Below are positions 7,705 through 15,536 of a stretch of 45,892 bases of DNA, in pieces. The notes under the pieces are model-generated. The model made no database searches. It was not told the origin of the DNA and saw nothing but the letters and a program-made list of their open reading frames with translations. How positions within the stretch are numbered: position 1 is the first letter of the stretch; every line of letters starts with the position of its first letter. Source of the stretch: a virus. The DNA lies in the IMG/VR virus record IMGVR_UViG_3300028129_000631, positions 1 through 45,892 of that record, one strand, 5' to 3'. Made by a program: the position numbers and the translations under genes.

Positions 7705-8976
7705 TTACTTGCCTCGTGGTGTGTTCCTTTGGTCAAGCCAGCCTTGCAATTCTACTCTGTCTTTTTCAGTAAGTATAAAACTAAATTCAAGTTCTTCGTA
7801 CCCAGTAAATTCATCACCACGCTTAACTTTAAGTGTCATTGTTTCACCCGGAAACGAATGCAGACCTTCTTGCATAATATTCATGGGTCCGTATACTTTT
7901 TTACCATTTATCTCTAAAAAGAAATCACCAGTACGCAATCCAGCTTCATAGGCTGATGAATCTTCATTATCATCCATGAATGCATACATCATATGCCTGT
8001 CCTCTCTAGGCAAATCTAACATTTCCATTTCTTTTAATTCTTCATATGTATATATTTTAAATGTAAAAGGAAGTTCGGCATATGGTACCCAATCAACTAC
8101 GTCTGAAACATGAGTTTCTAAAATGTAATTCATTGCACGTTGGGCAATCTCAGATTGAACAGCTAATCCAACACCATCCCATCCTGGTATTGCTCTACCT
8201 GGTGACAAAATACTTAGTATAACACCTGCAACTTTGCCGTCTGTAGTTATAACAGGACCTCCACTATTGCCTTGATTGACAACTGCATCTACTTGTAGAT
8301 GTAATGTATAAGGACCAGTACCAAATCTATTTACATATGTAATTGCACCTACACTCGCAGTATATGGTAAAGACATTCCATGACCAATGACAACAACTGG
8401 ATCACCTTCTGTTATATCTTTTCTGGAATCTTCTATAAATTCTAATGCTTCCCATTCTTCATTATCTTTCTTTTCAATTTTAATAACTGCAATATCGGCA
8501 ACTGGATCAAACCCAATGATTTCACCGTCATACGGCCACCATTCAGTTGCAGTGTTTATTTGAAGTTTAAGATTTAATGGAAGTTCTGATTTGCGTTCTA
8601 TAACATGATAGTTTGTTACAATGTAAGCATGTTTATCTGTTACTTTGGCAAAGAAGCCCGTGCCCTGCCCGCCTAGATTTTGCACAAATGCATTATCTGA
8701 TGGCATGAGTTTTACCTGTACGATACTCTTATAGCTACGGTTGATTGCGTGTTTAATGTCACGTTCACCATCGAATCCCTTGCCATTAAATACGACACCA
8801 TTAAGGTCATACAGAAAATCACCTGTATCTCGTCCAAACTGGTCGTATGACCAGCCTATTCCTTTATGTATGGATTCTTGTATCTCTCTTACATATGAAT
8901 TAGTAACAAATGAAAACACCACTGCCACTAATAATAACCCTGACCACTTTAACAACTTCTTCATCATTAGAATCAT
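7705..8976 (-). CDS. HtrA/DegP-type serine protease with PDZ domain
   Basis: The 423-residue protein begins with a positively charged stretch and a hydrophobic segment (residues about 7-25), either a signal peptide or a membrane anchor, so the enzyme should act in the periplasm. The trypsin-like domain has the full triad: His in TNYHVI, Asp in PVADIAVI and Ser in GNSGGPV. A C-terminal PDZ-like domain covers about 325-405 (AGLRTGDFFLEINGK). HtrA proteases degrade or refold misfolded envelope proteins. A phage copy could adjust the host envelope or act during lysis or virion maturation (inference). The start has AAGGAG seven bases upstream. It follows the 62-residue gene by 15 bases. Confidence 0.9.
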   Translation of the reverse strand: MILMMKKLLKWSGLLLVAVVFSFVTNSYVREIQESIHKGIGWSYDQFGRDTGDFLYDLNGVVFNGKGFDGERDIKHAINRSYKSIVQVKLMPSDNAFVQNLGGQGTGFFAKVTDKHAYIVTNYHVIERKSELPLNLKLQINTATEWWPYDGEIIGFDPVADIAVIKIEKKDNEEWEALEFIEDSRKDITEGDPVVVIGHGMSLPYTASVGAITYVNRFGTGPYTLHLQVDAVVNQGNSGGPVITTDGKVAGVILSILSPGRAIPGWDGVGLAVQSEIAQRAMNYILETHVSDVVDWVPYAELPFTFKIYTYEELKEMEMLDLPREDRHMMYAFMDDNEDSSAYEAGLRTGDFFLEINGKKVYGPMNIMQEGLHSFPGETMTLKVKRGDEFTGYEELEFSFILTEKDRVELQGWLDQRNTPRGK

Positions 8977-8991
8977 AAAGATTCTCCTTTA

Positions 8992-9180
8992 TTATGATTG
9001 GAATTGTCCTCCGTCTAGTGTTATGTTCTTATCCTTATCACTCTCTTTTAATTCTAGTAGAAGTTGTGCTAACTCACTTTCAACGCCGTTTGCAATGTCT
9101 ATTGACAAACGAATACTTGTCTCGCCTCGTAAATTTGCCCTATTTACAATAGCAATGAAATCTTTTAAGTTTTTATACAT
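8992..9180 (-). CDS. Small conserved phage protein, 62 residues
   Basis: The ATG overlaps the stop of the preceding gene (TAATG at 9180), so translational coupling is likely. The protein is helical and ends in LDGGQFQS. I do not recognise a function. It lies in a string of small phage genes between an SbmA-like transporter and an HtrA protease. Confidence 0.6.
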   Translation of the reverse strand: MYKNLKDFIAIVNRANLRGETSIRLSIDIANGVESELAQLLLELKESDKDKNITLDGGQFQS

Positions 9181-9674
9181 TAATCTTGTTTACTAGCCTT
9201 TAGTACCTCTGCCTCAAGTTCTGATTTGGTCTTGAACGGACCGACGAATTCATAATTATCCAATGTTTCTAGTTTGACACAGTAAGTATTTCTCCATACT
9301 CCGCTAAAATGTAATCCATAATAACCAGCCGCATAAAATGTCTTACTAGTGTCACTTTTTGTATACACAGGTATCTGTTTTCCTTGAACAGTTTGCATAC
9401 CTGAGTTACATGCCTTGTGTTTACACGGATAACCTTCAACTTCGTCTAGTGCCTTTCCGTACTCTACACTTTCAATCTTCTTAACAAGTTTTGGTGTGAG
9501 GATAGTTTTGCCATATTTTGTAGTTAGAGCATCGAGGTCTAGGTAGTCAACACCTTTGTTCCTCGTGATTACTTCAAAGTTAGCATCACTGTCCCCTTTC
9601 CTAATAGTGCCAAGTTTAACACCAGCATCTTCTAGGATCCAAAACTTATCTTTTATAATTTCTGTTGTATACAT
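9180..9674 (-). CDS. Conserved hypothetical phage protein, 164 residues
   Basis: The protein starts MYTTEIIKDKFWILE and contains a Cys-containing segment YPCKHKACNSG near the middle, which could bind a metal but lacks a clear knuckle pair. The C-terminal half is rich in aromatic residues. I recall no function. A late-type GATAAATA site lies 50 bases upstream. It is followed directly, with overlap, by the 62-residue gene. Confidence 0.6.
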   Translation of the reverse strand: MYTTEIIKDKFWILEDAGVKLGTIRKGDSDANFEVITRNKGVDYLDLDALTTKYGKTILTPKLVKKIESVEYGKALDEVEGYPCKHKACNSGMQTVQGKQIPVYTKSDTSKTFYAAGYYGLHFSGVWRNTYCVKLETLDNYEFVGPFKTKSELEAEVLKASKQD

Positions 9675-9723
9675 ATAATACCCATTGAAACCATTTGTAC
9701 AAAGAGTTAACTTCGTACAAATG

Positions 9724-9731
9724 TATTTATC
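9724..9731 (-). promoter_or_regulatory. T4-type late promoter (GATAAATA)
   Basis: GATAAATA in the short gap after the SbmA-like gene, 50 bases before the 164-residue gene. A near-repeat pair (TTTGTACGAAG and TTTGTACAAAT) follows it in the leader. Confidence 0.55.
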
Positions 9732-9750
9732 CTTTTCGTCTGTTCATTTT

Positions 9751-10722
9751 TTATTTTTCGTTGATTTGACGTTCAAATTCTCTTAAACGTTTGAATACAC
9801 TCATTAACTCAATAAGTGTTGGCCATGCTTTAAATAGATATTGAAGTGAGCCTTCTACTCTACCAAATGCACGAATAATCTGTTGCATTACACCAAGTGT
9901 TACAACGCCTGCTACAATAGCCGGTGCTAAGAACACATAAGCACTTAGTACGTTTGCTTGTAAGTATGTAATACGTCCTACATTAAAATACAAATAACGC
10001 AAGTAAGATTTAAAGTGAATACTACGAACGCCATCAAACAATTCGTTAATAGTCTTTGGTCTCACAGTTTCATCATCTTCTGCAATAACTAATATCTTTC
10101 GATATGCGGCTTCTTTCTTTTGTAAGTCATATTCAACTCCTACTAATCGTAGTAACCAACCTAGTCCAATTAAGAATAGTGTACCACCTACTGACCAAAC
10201 AATAGCACCTGTAATCAATCCATATTGCCAATCTCCAAAGAAGAAGATAGGAATACCTACTGATAAACCAAATAGAATAGGAACGAACTGAACTAGAACC
10301 ATAATCGATTCAATAAAACTTGTACCTAGTCCTTCCATAATACGACTAAACTTAATAGTATCTTCTTGTACCCTTTGTGCGGCACCTTCAATAGTTCTTG
10401 CTTTATCATATACTGAATGATACCATTCAACCATTGCCGTACGCCATCTAAACAAATAGTGTGCTGTAAAGTAACTTACTAGCACTGCAATAGCAACATA
10501 TATCATTGCTAGATAGATAAACGTTCCTAAGCTGGCCCAATATTCACCTATAGTGATTGCATTAGGTGTTGCTAAAGCCGTTTGAATCATATCATAAAAC
10601 TGACCAAACCATTCGTTAATCTTAACATCAATCTCAACTTGTATCCAGAGTGATGATAAGATTAATGCTGACCCTAACCAGGCCCATAAGGACCATTTCT
10701 TTTCTGTAAAAAATCTAAACAT
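9751..10722 (-). CDS. SbmA/BacA-like peptide transporter
   Basis: The 323-residue membrane protein has about six to seven hydrophobic segments and matches the SbmA/BacA family in VEYDLQKKEAAYRK, followed by an acidic EDDE segment, and in a C-terminal GRVEGSLQYLF stretch. The family exchanges protons for peptides, including antimicrobial peptides, and can import vitamin B12-like molecules across the inner membrane; it has no ATPase domain, and none is seen here. The length is a little shorter than host SbmA (about 400). It overlaps the HAD gene by 8 bases. A phage copy could change nutrient or toxin uptake during infection (inference). Confidence 0.8.
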   Translation of the reverse strand: MFRFFTEKKWSLWAWLGSALILSSLWIQVEIDVKINEWFGQFYDMIQTALATPNAITIGEYWASLGTFIYLAMIYVAIAVLVSYFTAHYLFRWRTAMVEWYHSVYDKARTIEGAAQRVQEDTIKFSRIMEGLGTSFIESIMVLVQFVPILFGLSVGIPIFFFGDWQYGLITGAIVWSVGGTLFLIGLGWLLRLVGVEYDLQKKEAAYRKILVIAEDDETVRPKTINELFDGVRSIHFKSYLRYLYFNVGRITYLQANVLSAYVFLAPAIVAGVVTLGVMQQIIRAFGRVEGSLQYLFKAWPTLIELMSVFKRLREFERQINEK

Positions 10723-11476
10723 TTTCTTTTCCTTTTAATATTTCCCAAGTATCTTTATAGCTTTCTACTTGATAACTCTTTCCATTTACCAATAGCTTCA
10801 CTGCTTCTGATATATCATAATCGTTACCACCATGCATAGTCTTATCACCTATAAAGATAATTTCATCTAAATCATTAAAATCTTTAATGATTTGCTGTTT
10901 TCCTTTACCTACTGGCATAATATCTAGCCCTGTCTCACCGGCTACTTGGGCTACTACTTTCTCTGAAACCATAAAATTATCGTTGAATTTCTTTGCGATA
11001 GTCCAACGTTCTTTTGTTTCAGTGTCATACTTTACGTATTCTTCTCTTTGTTCCGTTGTTGCACCCCTGCCAACAACACTAAAATTCATTAGACCTGGCC
11101 TTGCATCAAAATGATTACCAGTTCTAGTAGTAAATTCACTTTGGAATAACTCTCTATCCAAAAACAACTGAGGTACTTTTGCTAATACCCAATCGTTGTT
11201 ATATATGTTGATGCCGTTTTCCCATACTGAATTACCGCTACAATTATATACTCTTTCTACTGAGTTAAATAAGTCTTGTCCTATTTGTTCAATAGTTTTT
11301 GGTGCATCACTTCCTGTGGCTAAGTATACTTTATTTTCTTTTATGAATTCATTGAAAAATTCTAGGAACTCTGGATCTATTTTACCCCTACTTGGTGTTA
11401 AGGTTCCATCAACATCAAATATGTATTTGCGGTTCATGTTCTTGAATGCCTCAATATCTTCATTAGTTATATTCAT
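10715..11476 (-). CDS. Phosphomannomutase-like HAD hydrolase (eukaryote-type PMM)
   Basis: The 253-residue protein carries HAD motif I as FDVDGTLT and the C-terminal motif GDKTMHGGNDYD, which is nearly the PMM1/PMM2 signature. The cap segment RPGLMNFSVVGR also corresponds to the PMM substrate loop. Eukaryote-type PMM interconverts mannose-6-phosphate and mannose-1-phosphate, which feeds GDP-mannose synthesis. Its size matches the family (about 250). It overlaps the SbmA-like gene and follows the exonuclease gene by 4 bases. It could supply sugar for the glycosyltransferase at 16691-17761 (inference). Confidence 0.85.
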   Translation of the reverse strand: MNITNEDIEAFKNMNRKYIFDVDGTLTPSRGKIDPEFLEFFNEFIKENKVYLATGSDAPKTIEQIGQDLFNSVERVYNCSGNSVWENGINIYNNDWVLAKVPQLFLDRELFQSEFTTRTGNHFDARPGLMNFSVVGRGATTEQREEYVKYDTETKERWTIAKKFNDNFMVSEKVVAQVAGETGLDIMPVGKGKQQIIKDFNDLDEIIFIGDKTMHGGNDYDISEAVKLLVNGKSYQVESYKDTWEILKGKENV

Positions 11477-11480
11477 TATA

Positions 11481-12482
11481 TTATCCGTGAGGATATGATT
11501 TGTTTAAGATAGCGGCCATTTCATCAGGCGCTTTAGATAAGTTCTGTAAGTCCCACACCCCACACCACTTTAGAAAGTTAACACCGACGCCATTGATATT
11601 CTTAGGCTTACTTGCTTCTGCTATAGTCTCTACAAAATCTACTTTTAACTCTGTAGGCTGTGCAGTCAAGTCAATAAGTTTTACATTGCGTTCATAGTCT
11701 TCACGTACTGTATGCTCATCACCATGATGGTCAGTCCATTTCTGTAACATGAAGTTATTCCAATTAAAACCGCCTGTTGCTTTATCTTCAAATGCTTCAA
11801 TCATACCTGTCTTATTGCGTGAACCCTTTTTACGTACACCAGGGTATGCACTAAAGATATTATCCGATGTATCACCACGAATACACTTCTCAAACAGTAA
11901 CCACTCAGGGTCTGGAGCAGGGAGAAGTTCTTTAGTCTTTTTGTCTTTCATTGGTGTCATGTTCTTATCATCTTTGAAGAAGCCTTCTTTAGTAATGATA
12001 CGATTTTGTACACCATCATAAATCTTTACATTGTCTGTGACTAGTTGCATGTAATCACTGTCACTTGATACGATAATATGCTCATCGTCTGGATGTGATT
12101 CAATAAACAAAGCAATCATATCATCTGCTTCTGCTTGTTTATTATGTAACATAGTACAATTAGTCTTTTTATCTAAGAAACCAATCATATCATCATACGC
12201 ATCAAACATGATTTGATTTTCTTCTTGCTCACGTACTGATAATGACTCACGTGCAATCTTGCGATTAGCTTTATATGGCGTGTAAAAGTCTTTACGCCAA
12301 CTACGTCCTTCTAAACAAAATACTGCATGGTCGGCATTGAATTTGTTATAACACATTTTGACGCTTGACATCATAATGTGAAAAGCCATACCGATTTTCA
12401 TATCGACATTAGCACCACGCATTGCCACGTGTTTTGCTCTATGATACATGTTGAAACTATCAACAAGAATAAATGTAGCCAT
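11481..12482 (-). CDS. rnh: T4 RNase H/FEN-type 5'-3' exonuclease
   Basis: The 333-residue protein opens with LVDSFNMYHRA, the first acidic site of FEN-type nucleases, and continues with RKDFYTPYKANR, EADDMIA and VSSDSDYMQL, which carry the further metal ligands; GDTSDNI follows as the helix-hairpin-helix region start. The family removes RNA primers and 5' flaps at the lagging strand in T4. It sits near the sliding clamp and polymerase genes only by strand, not directly. A sigma70-like promoter with 17-bp spacing lies 33 bases upstream. Length is slightly above T4 RNase H (305). Confidence 0.88.
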   Translation of the reverse strand: MATFILVDSFNMYHRAKHVAMRGANVDMKIGMAFHIMMSSVKMCYNKFNADHAVFCLEGRSWRKDFYTPYKANRKIARESLSVREQEENQIMFDAYDDMIGFLDKKTNCTMLHNKQAEADDMIALFIESHPDDEHIIVSSDSDYMQLVTDNVKIYDGVQNRIITKEGFFKDDKNMTPMKDKKTKELLPAPDPEWLLFEKCIRGDTSDNIFSAYPGVRKKGSRNKTGMIEAFEDKATGGFNWNNFMLQKWTDHHGDEHTVREDYERNVKLIDLTAQPTELKVDFVETIAEASKPKNINGVGVNFLKWCGVWDLQNLSKAPDEMAAILNKSYPHG

Positions 12483-12514
12483 TAGTAGATCCTCTTAGTT
12501 TTATATACAGTACT

Positions 12515-12543
12515 AGAATAACACACTTTGTGTTACTTGTCAA
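12515..12543 (-). promoter_or_regulatory. Sigma70-like promoter of the exonuclease gene
   Basis: TTGACA (12538-12543) and TATTCT (12515-12520) are separated by 17 bases. The spacer carries ACAC-AAA-GTGT, a short inverted repeat that could bind a regulator. The -35 overlaps the 3' end of the upstream gene. Confidence 0.65.
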
Positions 12544-13004
12544 GAATATTCGGCAGTGTCATCACCGGTTTTTAGTCTTTGAATGATTACACCATCTTTA
12601 CTTTTAGTGTCTGCACTTTTAGTGGTACCTTCATCATCTTCAAGTCCTTCCATTACAATGTTCTTACATAAATCATTGAACCAGTTGTCAACAATAGTAT
12701 CATTGTCAGAACCTTCATAGCCATTATTAGCAAGATACTCTACAAAGTCTTCGTTAAAGTCAATCTCAAAGAAACCTGAACCGGGTTTATTAAGTTCAAG
12801 TTCCATCTTTAATACTTTAACCCAAGGCTCTCCTTTTAAAGTAGCAACTTTTTTATCATGGTCATCGTTTGTAATATGGCCATATTTTAAATCAAGTCCA
12901 GCTAACGCAATGTCACGTTCTTTTTCGTTACTTAATTTTTTCGCTTGTATTCTATCAGTTTCTTCTTCTGACTTGAACCAAGTGTTTGGTTTCATTATAT
13001 CCAT
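12540..13004 (-). CDS. Hypothetical phage protein, 154 residues
   Basis: The protein is hydrophilic and acidic with a helical middle and a long acidic C-terminal tail. I do not recognise it. It lies 5 bases after the rhodanese-like gene and ends the metK-rhodanese transcription unit, with the promoter of the exonuclease gene overlapping its stop region. A nucleic-acid- or protein-binding adaptor is possible but unsupported. Confidence 0.6.
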   Translation of the reverse strand: MDIMKPNTWFKSEEETDRIQAKKLSNEKERDIALAGLDLKYGHITNDDHDKKVATLKGEPWVKVLKMELELNKPGSGFFEIDFNEDFVEYLANNGYEGSDNDTIVDNWFNDLCKNIVMEGLEDDEGTTKSADTKSKDGVIIQRLKTGDDTAEYS

Positions 13005-13009
13005 AATTA

Positions 13010-13348
13010 TTATCCTTTCAATTCAGGCACTGCCTGTATTAATTCGTCAATCCCTCCCTTGATATAAAGCATATTCTTATATCCATTATTCTTAAGATAC
13101 TTTGTTACTTGTTCTGACTTTGTACTGTCTTGGCATAAAATCAAACACACAATATGTGTAGGCGCCATTTCAATTTGGTCAGGTATTTCATACATTGAAA
13201 TATTAAACGTTTGTTTAACAACTCCTGCACTTTTACGTTCTTCTGTATCTCTGATATCGACAAGAATATAATCTTGTTTCTCATACCATTCATCAACGAA
13301 TTCTGTAACTGTAATTCCTAAAATTTCTTCATTAGTTTTATAAAACAT
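13010..13348 (-). CDS. Rhodanese-like sulfurtransferase
   Basis: The 112-residue single-domain protein has the rhodanese strand ILVDIRDTEER and the active-site loop ILCQDSTKSEQV with Cys131-equivalent of the family followed by the typical helix; KGGIDEL matches the usual GG-W/I ending. Rhodaneses carry sulfur as a cysteine persulfide. The gene sits 3 bases after metK and close to the radical SAM enzyme QueE, so a supporting role in sulfur or Fe-S metabolism, or tRNA thiolation, is possible (inference). Confidence 0.75.
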   Translation of the reverse strand: MFYKTNEEILGITVTEFVDEWYEKQDYILVDIRDTEERKSAGVVKQTFNISMYEIPDQIEMAPTHIVCLILCQDSTKSEQVTKYLKNNGYKNMLYIKGGIDELIQAVPELKG

Positions 13349-13351
13349 ATT

Positions 13352-14497
13352 TTAGCATCCTCTATTGATTTCGGCTTCTAGTGCATCCGCATCTTCGTTC
13401 TGTACGCCGTTCCACCCTATTTGTTCCCATGGGACATTCTTGTCACCAAAGTGTCCATATGTACAGTTCTCACTATACTTATAAAAATTAAATAAATCAA
13501 ATCTATCAATGATACCTTTAGGTGTCAAGTCGATATTGTTTCTAATAAACTTTTGAATTGAACGATTATGCCCGTTACTATCAACATAGATACTAGTTGG
13601 TTCCTTAACACCAATAGCATAGCTTAATTGTATATTACACCAATCTGCCATGTTATCTGCTACAATATTCTTTGCTAACCATCTTGCCATATAAGCCGCT
13701 GACCTATCTACTTTCGTAGGATCTTTTCCACTAAAAGCACCCCCACCGTGAGGAGCAAAACCCCCATAGGTATCCACGATAATTTTGCGTCCGGTGAGTC
13801 CTGTATCACCATCAGGGCCACCAATAACAAACTTGCCAGTAGGATTGATATGCCATATAGTATCTTTATCAATTAAATCTCCCATTACATTATTAACTGC
13901 TTCACCAACTGTGCTTTTAAGAAGTTGCTCAGAACCCTCAGTATGTTGTGTACTTACAACAATCTGGTCAGCACGTTTTACTTTACCACCTTCATATTGT
14001 AAACTTACTTGTGATTTCGCATCTGGTAATAGAAATTTATAAGCAGTATTTCGTTTCTCTTTGAGGTCTTTAAGTATCTCATGTGCGTAATGTATCGGAG
14101 CAGGCATCATACTATCTGTGTGGTTACATGCATATCCGAACATCAACCCTTGGTCACCAGCACCGAAATCATCAGTACCTAGTCCAATGTCTCCACTCTG
14201 TGAATGAATTTCATTATAAATTTTTAATTTATTCCAATGAAATCCCATTTGTTCATATCCAATTTCTTTAACTTTATTACGTATAATACGTTCAACAGTC
14301 GCATCTGTTAGATTAAAGTTTTTTACTTCGCCCGCTACCGTTACATGGTTGGTGGTTACAAGTGTCTCAATGGCTACACGTGTTGTTTCATCACCCTTCT
14401 CAAGTCCAGCGTCAACTAGTGCATCACTAATTTGGTCTGCTACTTTATCTGGGTGCCCATCACTGACACTCTCGCTTGTAAAAATATAGTTATTCAT
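13352..14497 (-). CDS. metK: S-adenosylmethionine synthetase
   Basis: The 381-residue protein is close to full family length (about 384) and has all main motifs: GHPDKVADQISDA near the N-terminus, GAGDQGLMFGYA near residue 125, and GGGAFSGKDPTKVDRS in the middle. It makes SAM from methionine and ATP as a tetramer in the cytoplasm. In the neighbourhood are three SAM users: QueE, the methyltransferase-like protein at 21328-21873 and the radical SAM protein at 27823-29145. A phage copy probably keeps SAM available for them. It follows the QueE unit directly. Confidence 0.95.
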   Translation of the reverse strand: MNNYIFTSESVSDGHPDKVADQISDALVDAGLEKGDETTRVAIETLVTTNHVTVAGEVKNFNLTDATVERIIRNKVKEIGYEQMGFHWNKLKIYNEIHSQSGDIGLGTDDFGAGDQGLMFGYACNHTDSMMPAPIHYAHEILKDLKEKRNTAYKFLLPDAKSQVSLQYEGGKVKRADQIVVSTQHTEGSEQLLKSTVGEAVNNVMGDLIDKDTIWHINPTGKFVIGGPDGDTGLTGRKIIVDTYGGFAPHGGGAFSGKDPTKVDRSAAYMARWLAKNIVADNMADWCNIQLSYAIGVKEPTSIYVDSNGHNRSIQKFIRNNIDLTPKGIIDRFDLFNFYKYSENCTYGHFGDKNVPWEQIGWNGVQNEDADALEAEINRGC

Positions 14498-14509
14498 TTT
14501 AACTCCTTA

Positions 14510-14614
14510 TTAATATCCAGCTTCCCGAATTCTTTGTTCAAGTCCTGTTTTGTCTTTGACTTCATAATCTTCATCATGCCTTGAGGCAGTACCATCATCA
14601 TGTGCCCCATGCAT
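14510..14614 (-). CDS. Small ORF of 34 residues overlapping the queE 3' end
   Basis: The ORF starts at an ATG within the last codons of queE, in another frame, and encodes a hydrophilic 34-residue peptide rich in Asp, Glu and Arg (ends LEQRIREAGY). It looks protein-like and fills the gap before metK. No clear ribosome binding site is seen. It could be a coupled small gene or a frameshifted tail of QueE. Confidence 0.35.
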   Translation of the reverse strand: MHGAHDDGTASRHDEDYEVKDKTGLEQRIREAGY

Positions 14615-15536
14615 TTCCGAATAAGTTGATGTGTAATCTGGGCGTGAAACGCCACCCTTTCTCCATGCAAAGTTGGGCCACCTGCTTGACTGTAAAATCA
14701 TATCCTTCACTTCTACCGCCCATTGGCATACAATAGACAGGGCACTCAACGCCCGCTTTCCTGTATAGTTCAACAGCTTTATGCACTTCATCAACATCAA
14801 TAGCATCAGCAACAACAAATTTGAGATAGATATCGCTACCATCAACAAGAGCATACTCATGAGCCACATCAGGCTTAATAGCAGTATCCCAAGATTCTCC
14901 AGAAACGGATAGCTTAGGCGAACAACTCCATGTGACTTTAATGCGGTCATTGTCTGTGAGATAGTCAAATAACTCGTTGTGTAATGCTTGTGTAGTGTTT
15001 GTTTCAAATGTGACATTTTTTAAGTCCTTCATACGTGGATGTTCGAATAGTTCTACGTACAATCGTTGCCACGCCAACAACGGTTCGCCTCCTGTTAAAA
15101 TTAAATGAATGTCTTGTCCATTGTCTTGAGTCCATTTTCCTTCTGGAGTAAGCGATAATAGATGCTCTACTACTTCATCAATAGTTTTGTCCATCACTAA
15201 ATGCTTAAACTCTGGATAGATACTTGCATAAGTGTCACATCCTGTATGTATGATGGGTAAGTCTTCAAATTTCTTTGTAGTTTCATGTACACCATCTTTA
15301 ATTAATTGTTCTACTTCTGGATTATAACGTGTCTTCTCTCTGCCTCGCTCAAGACCAAAGTTTTGACAACGTAAATTACAGCCGAAGGTTCGTAGGAATA
15401 CACTAGGTACTCCTACAAACTTGCCTTCGCCTTGTACAGAATAAAATGCTTCTGAATATCTCAATTTCATAGCTGACTTTTTGTTAACTGCTTCGTAAGA
15501 AGGATAACCTTTTTCAAATACAGGTGCGCCTATCAT
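14598..15536 (-). CDS. queE: 7-carboxy-7-deazaguanine synthase (phage-type QueE, radical SAM)
   Basis: The 312-residue protein has the QueE start EAFYSVQGEGKFVG and the radical SAM region GCNLRCQNFG with Cys53 and Cys57. The third cluster cysteine expected at position 60 is Phe; a further conserved-looking Cys100 in TGCDTYAS could take its place. LTGGEPLL and the C-terminal PRLHINLFGNAWGT agree with the family. The enzyme converts 6-carboxytetrahydropterin to 7-carboxy-7-deazaguanine. It overlaps folE by 4 bases (ATGA), and QueD and a DpdA-like protein lie upstream on the same strand. The length exceeds bacterial QueE (about 220) because of an insertion after the cluster loop. Confidence 0.88.
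   Translation of the reverse strand: MIGAPVFEKGYPSYEAVNKKSAMKLRYSEAFYSVQGEGKFVGVPSVFLRTFGCNLRCQNFGLERGREKTRYNPEVEQLIKDGVHETTKKFEDLPIIHTGCDTYASIYPEFKHLVMDKTIDEVVEHLLSLTPEGKWTQDNGQDIHLILTGGEPLLAWQRLYVELFEHPRMKDLKNVTFETNTTQALHNELFDYLTDNDRIKVTWSCSPKLSVSGESWDTAIKPDVAHEYALVDGSDIYLKFVVADAIDVDEVHKAVELYRKAGVECPVYCMPMGGRSEGYDFTVKQVAQLCMEKGWRFTPRLHINLFGNAWGT

Noticed and set aside
8741-9196. 151-residue plus-strand ORF across the HtrA start
   Set aside because: Covers the 5' end of HtrA and the 62-residue gene on the opposite strand; no promoter or ribosome binding site.
14510-15016. 168-residue minus-strand ORF overlapping queE
   Set aside because: Most of it is another frame of queE with a leucine- and methionine-rich shadow sequence; only the last 34 codons look protein-like and are listed separately.
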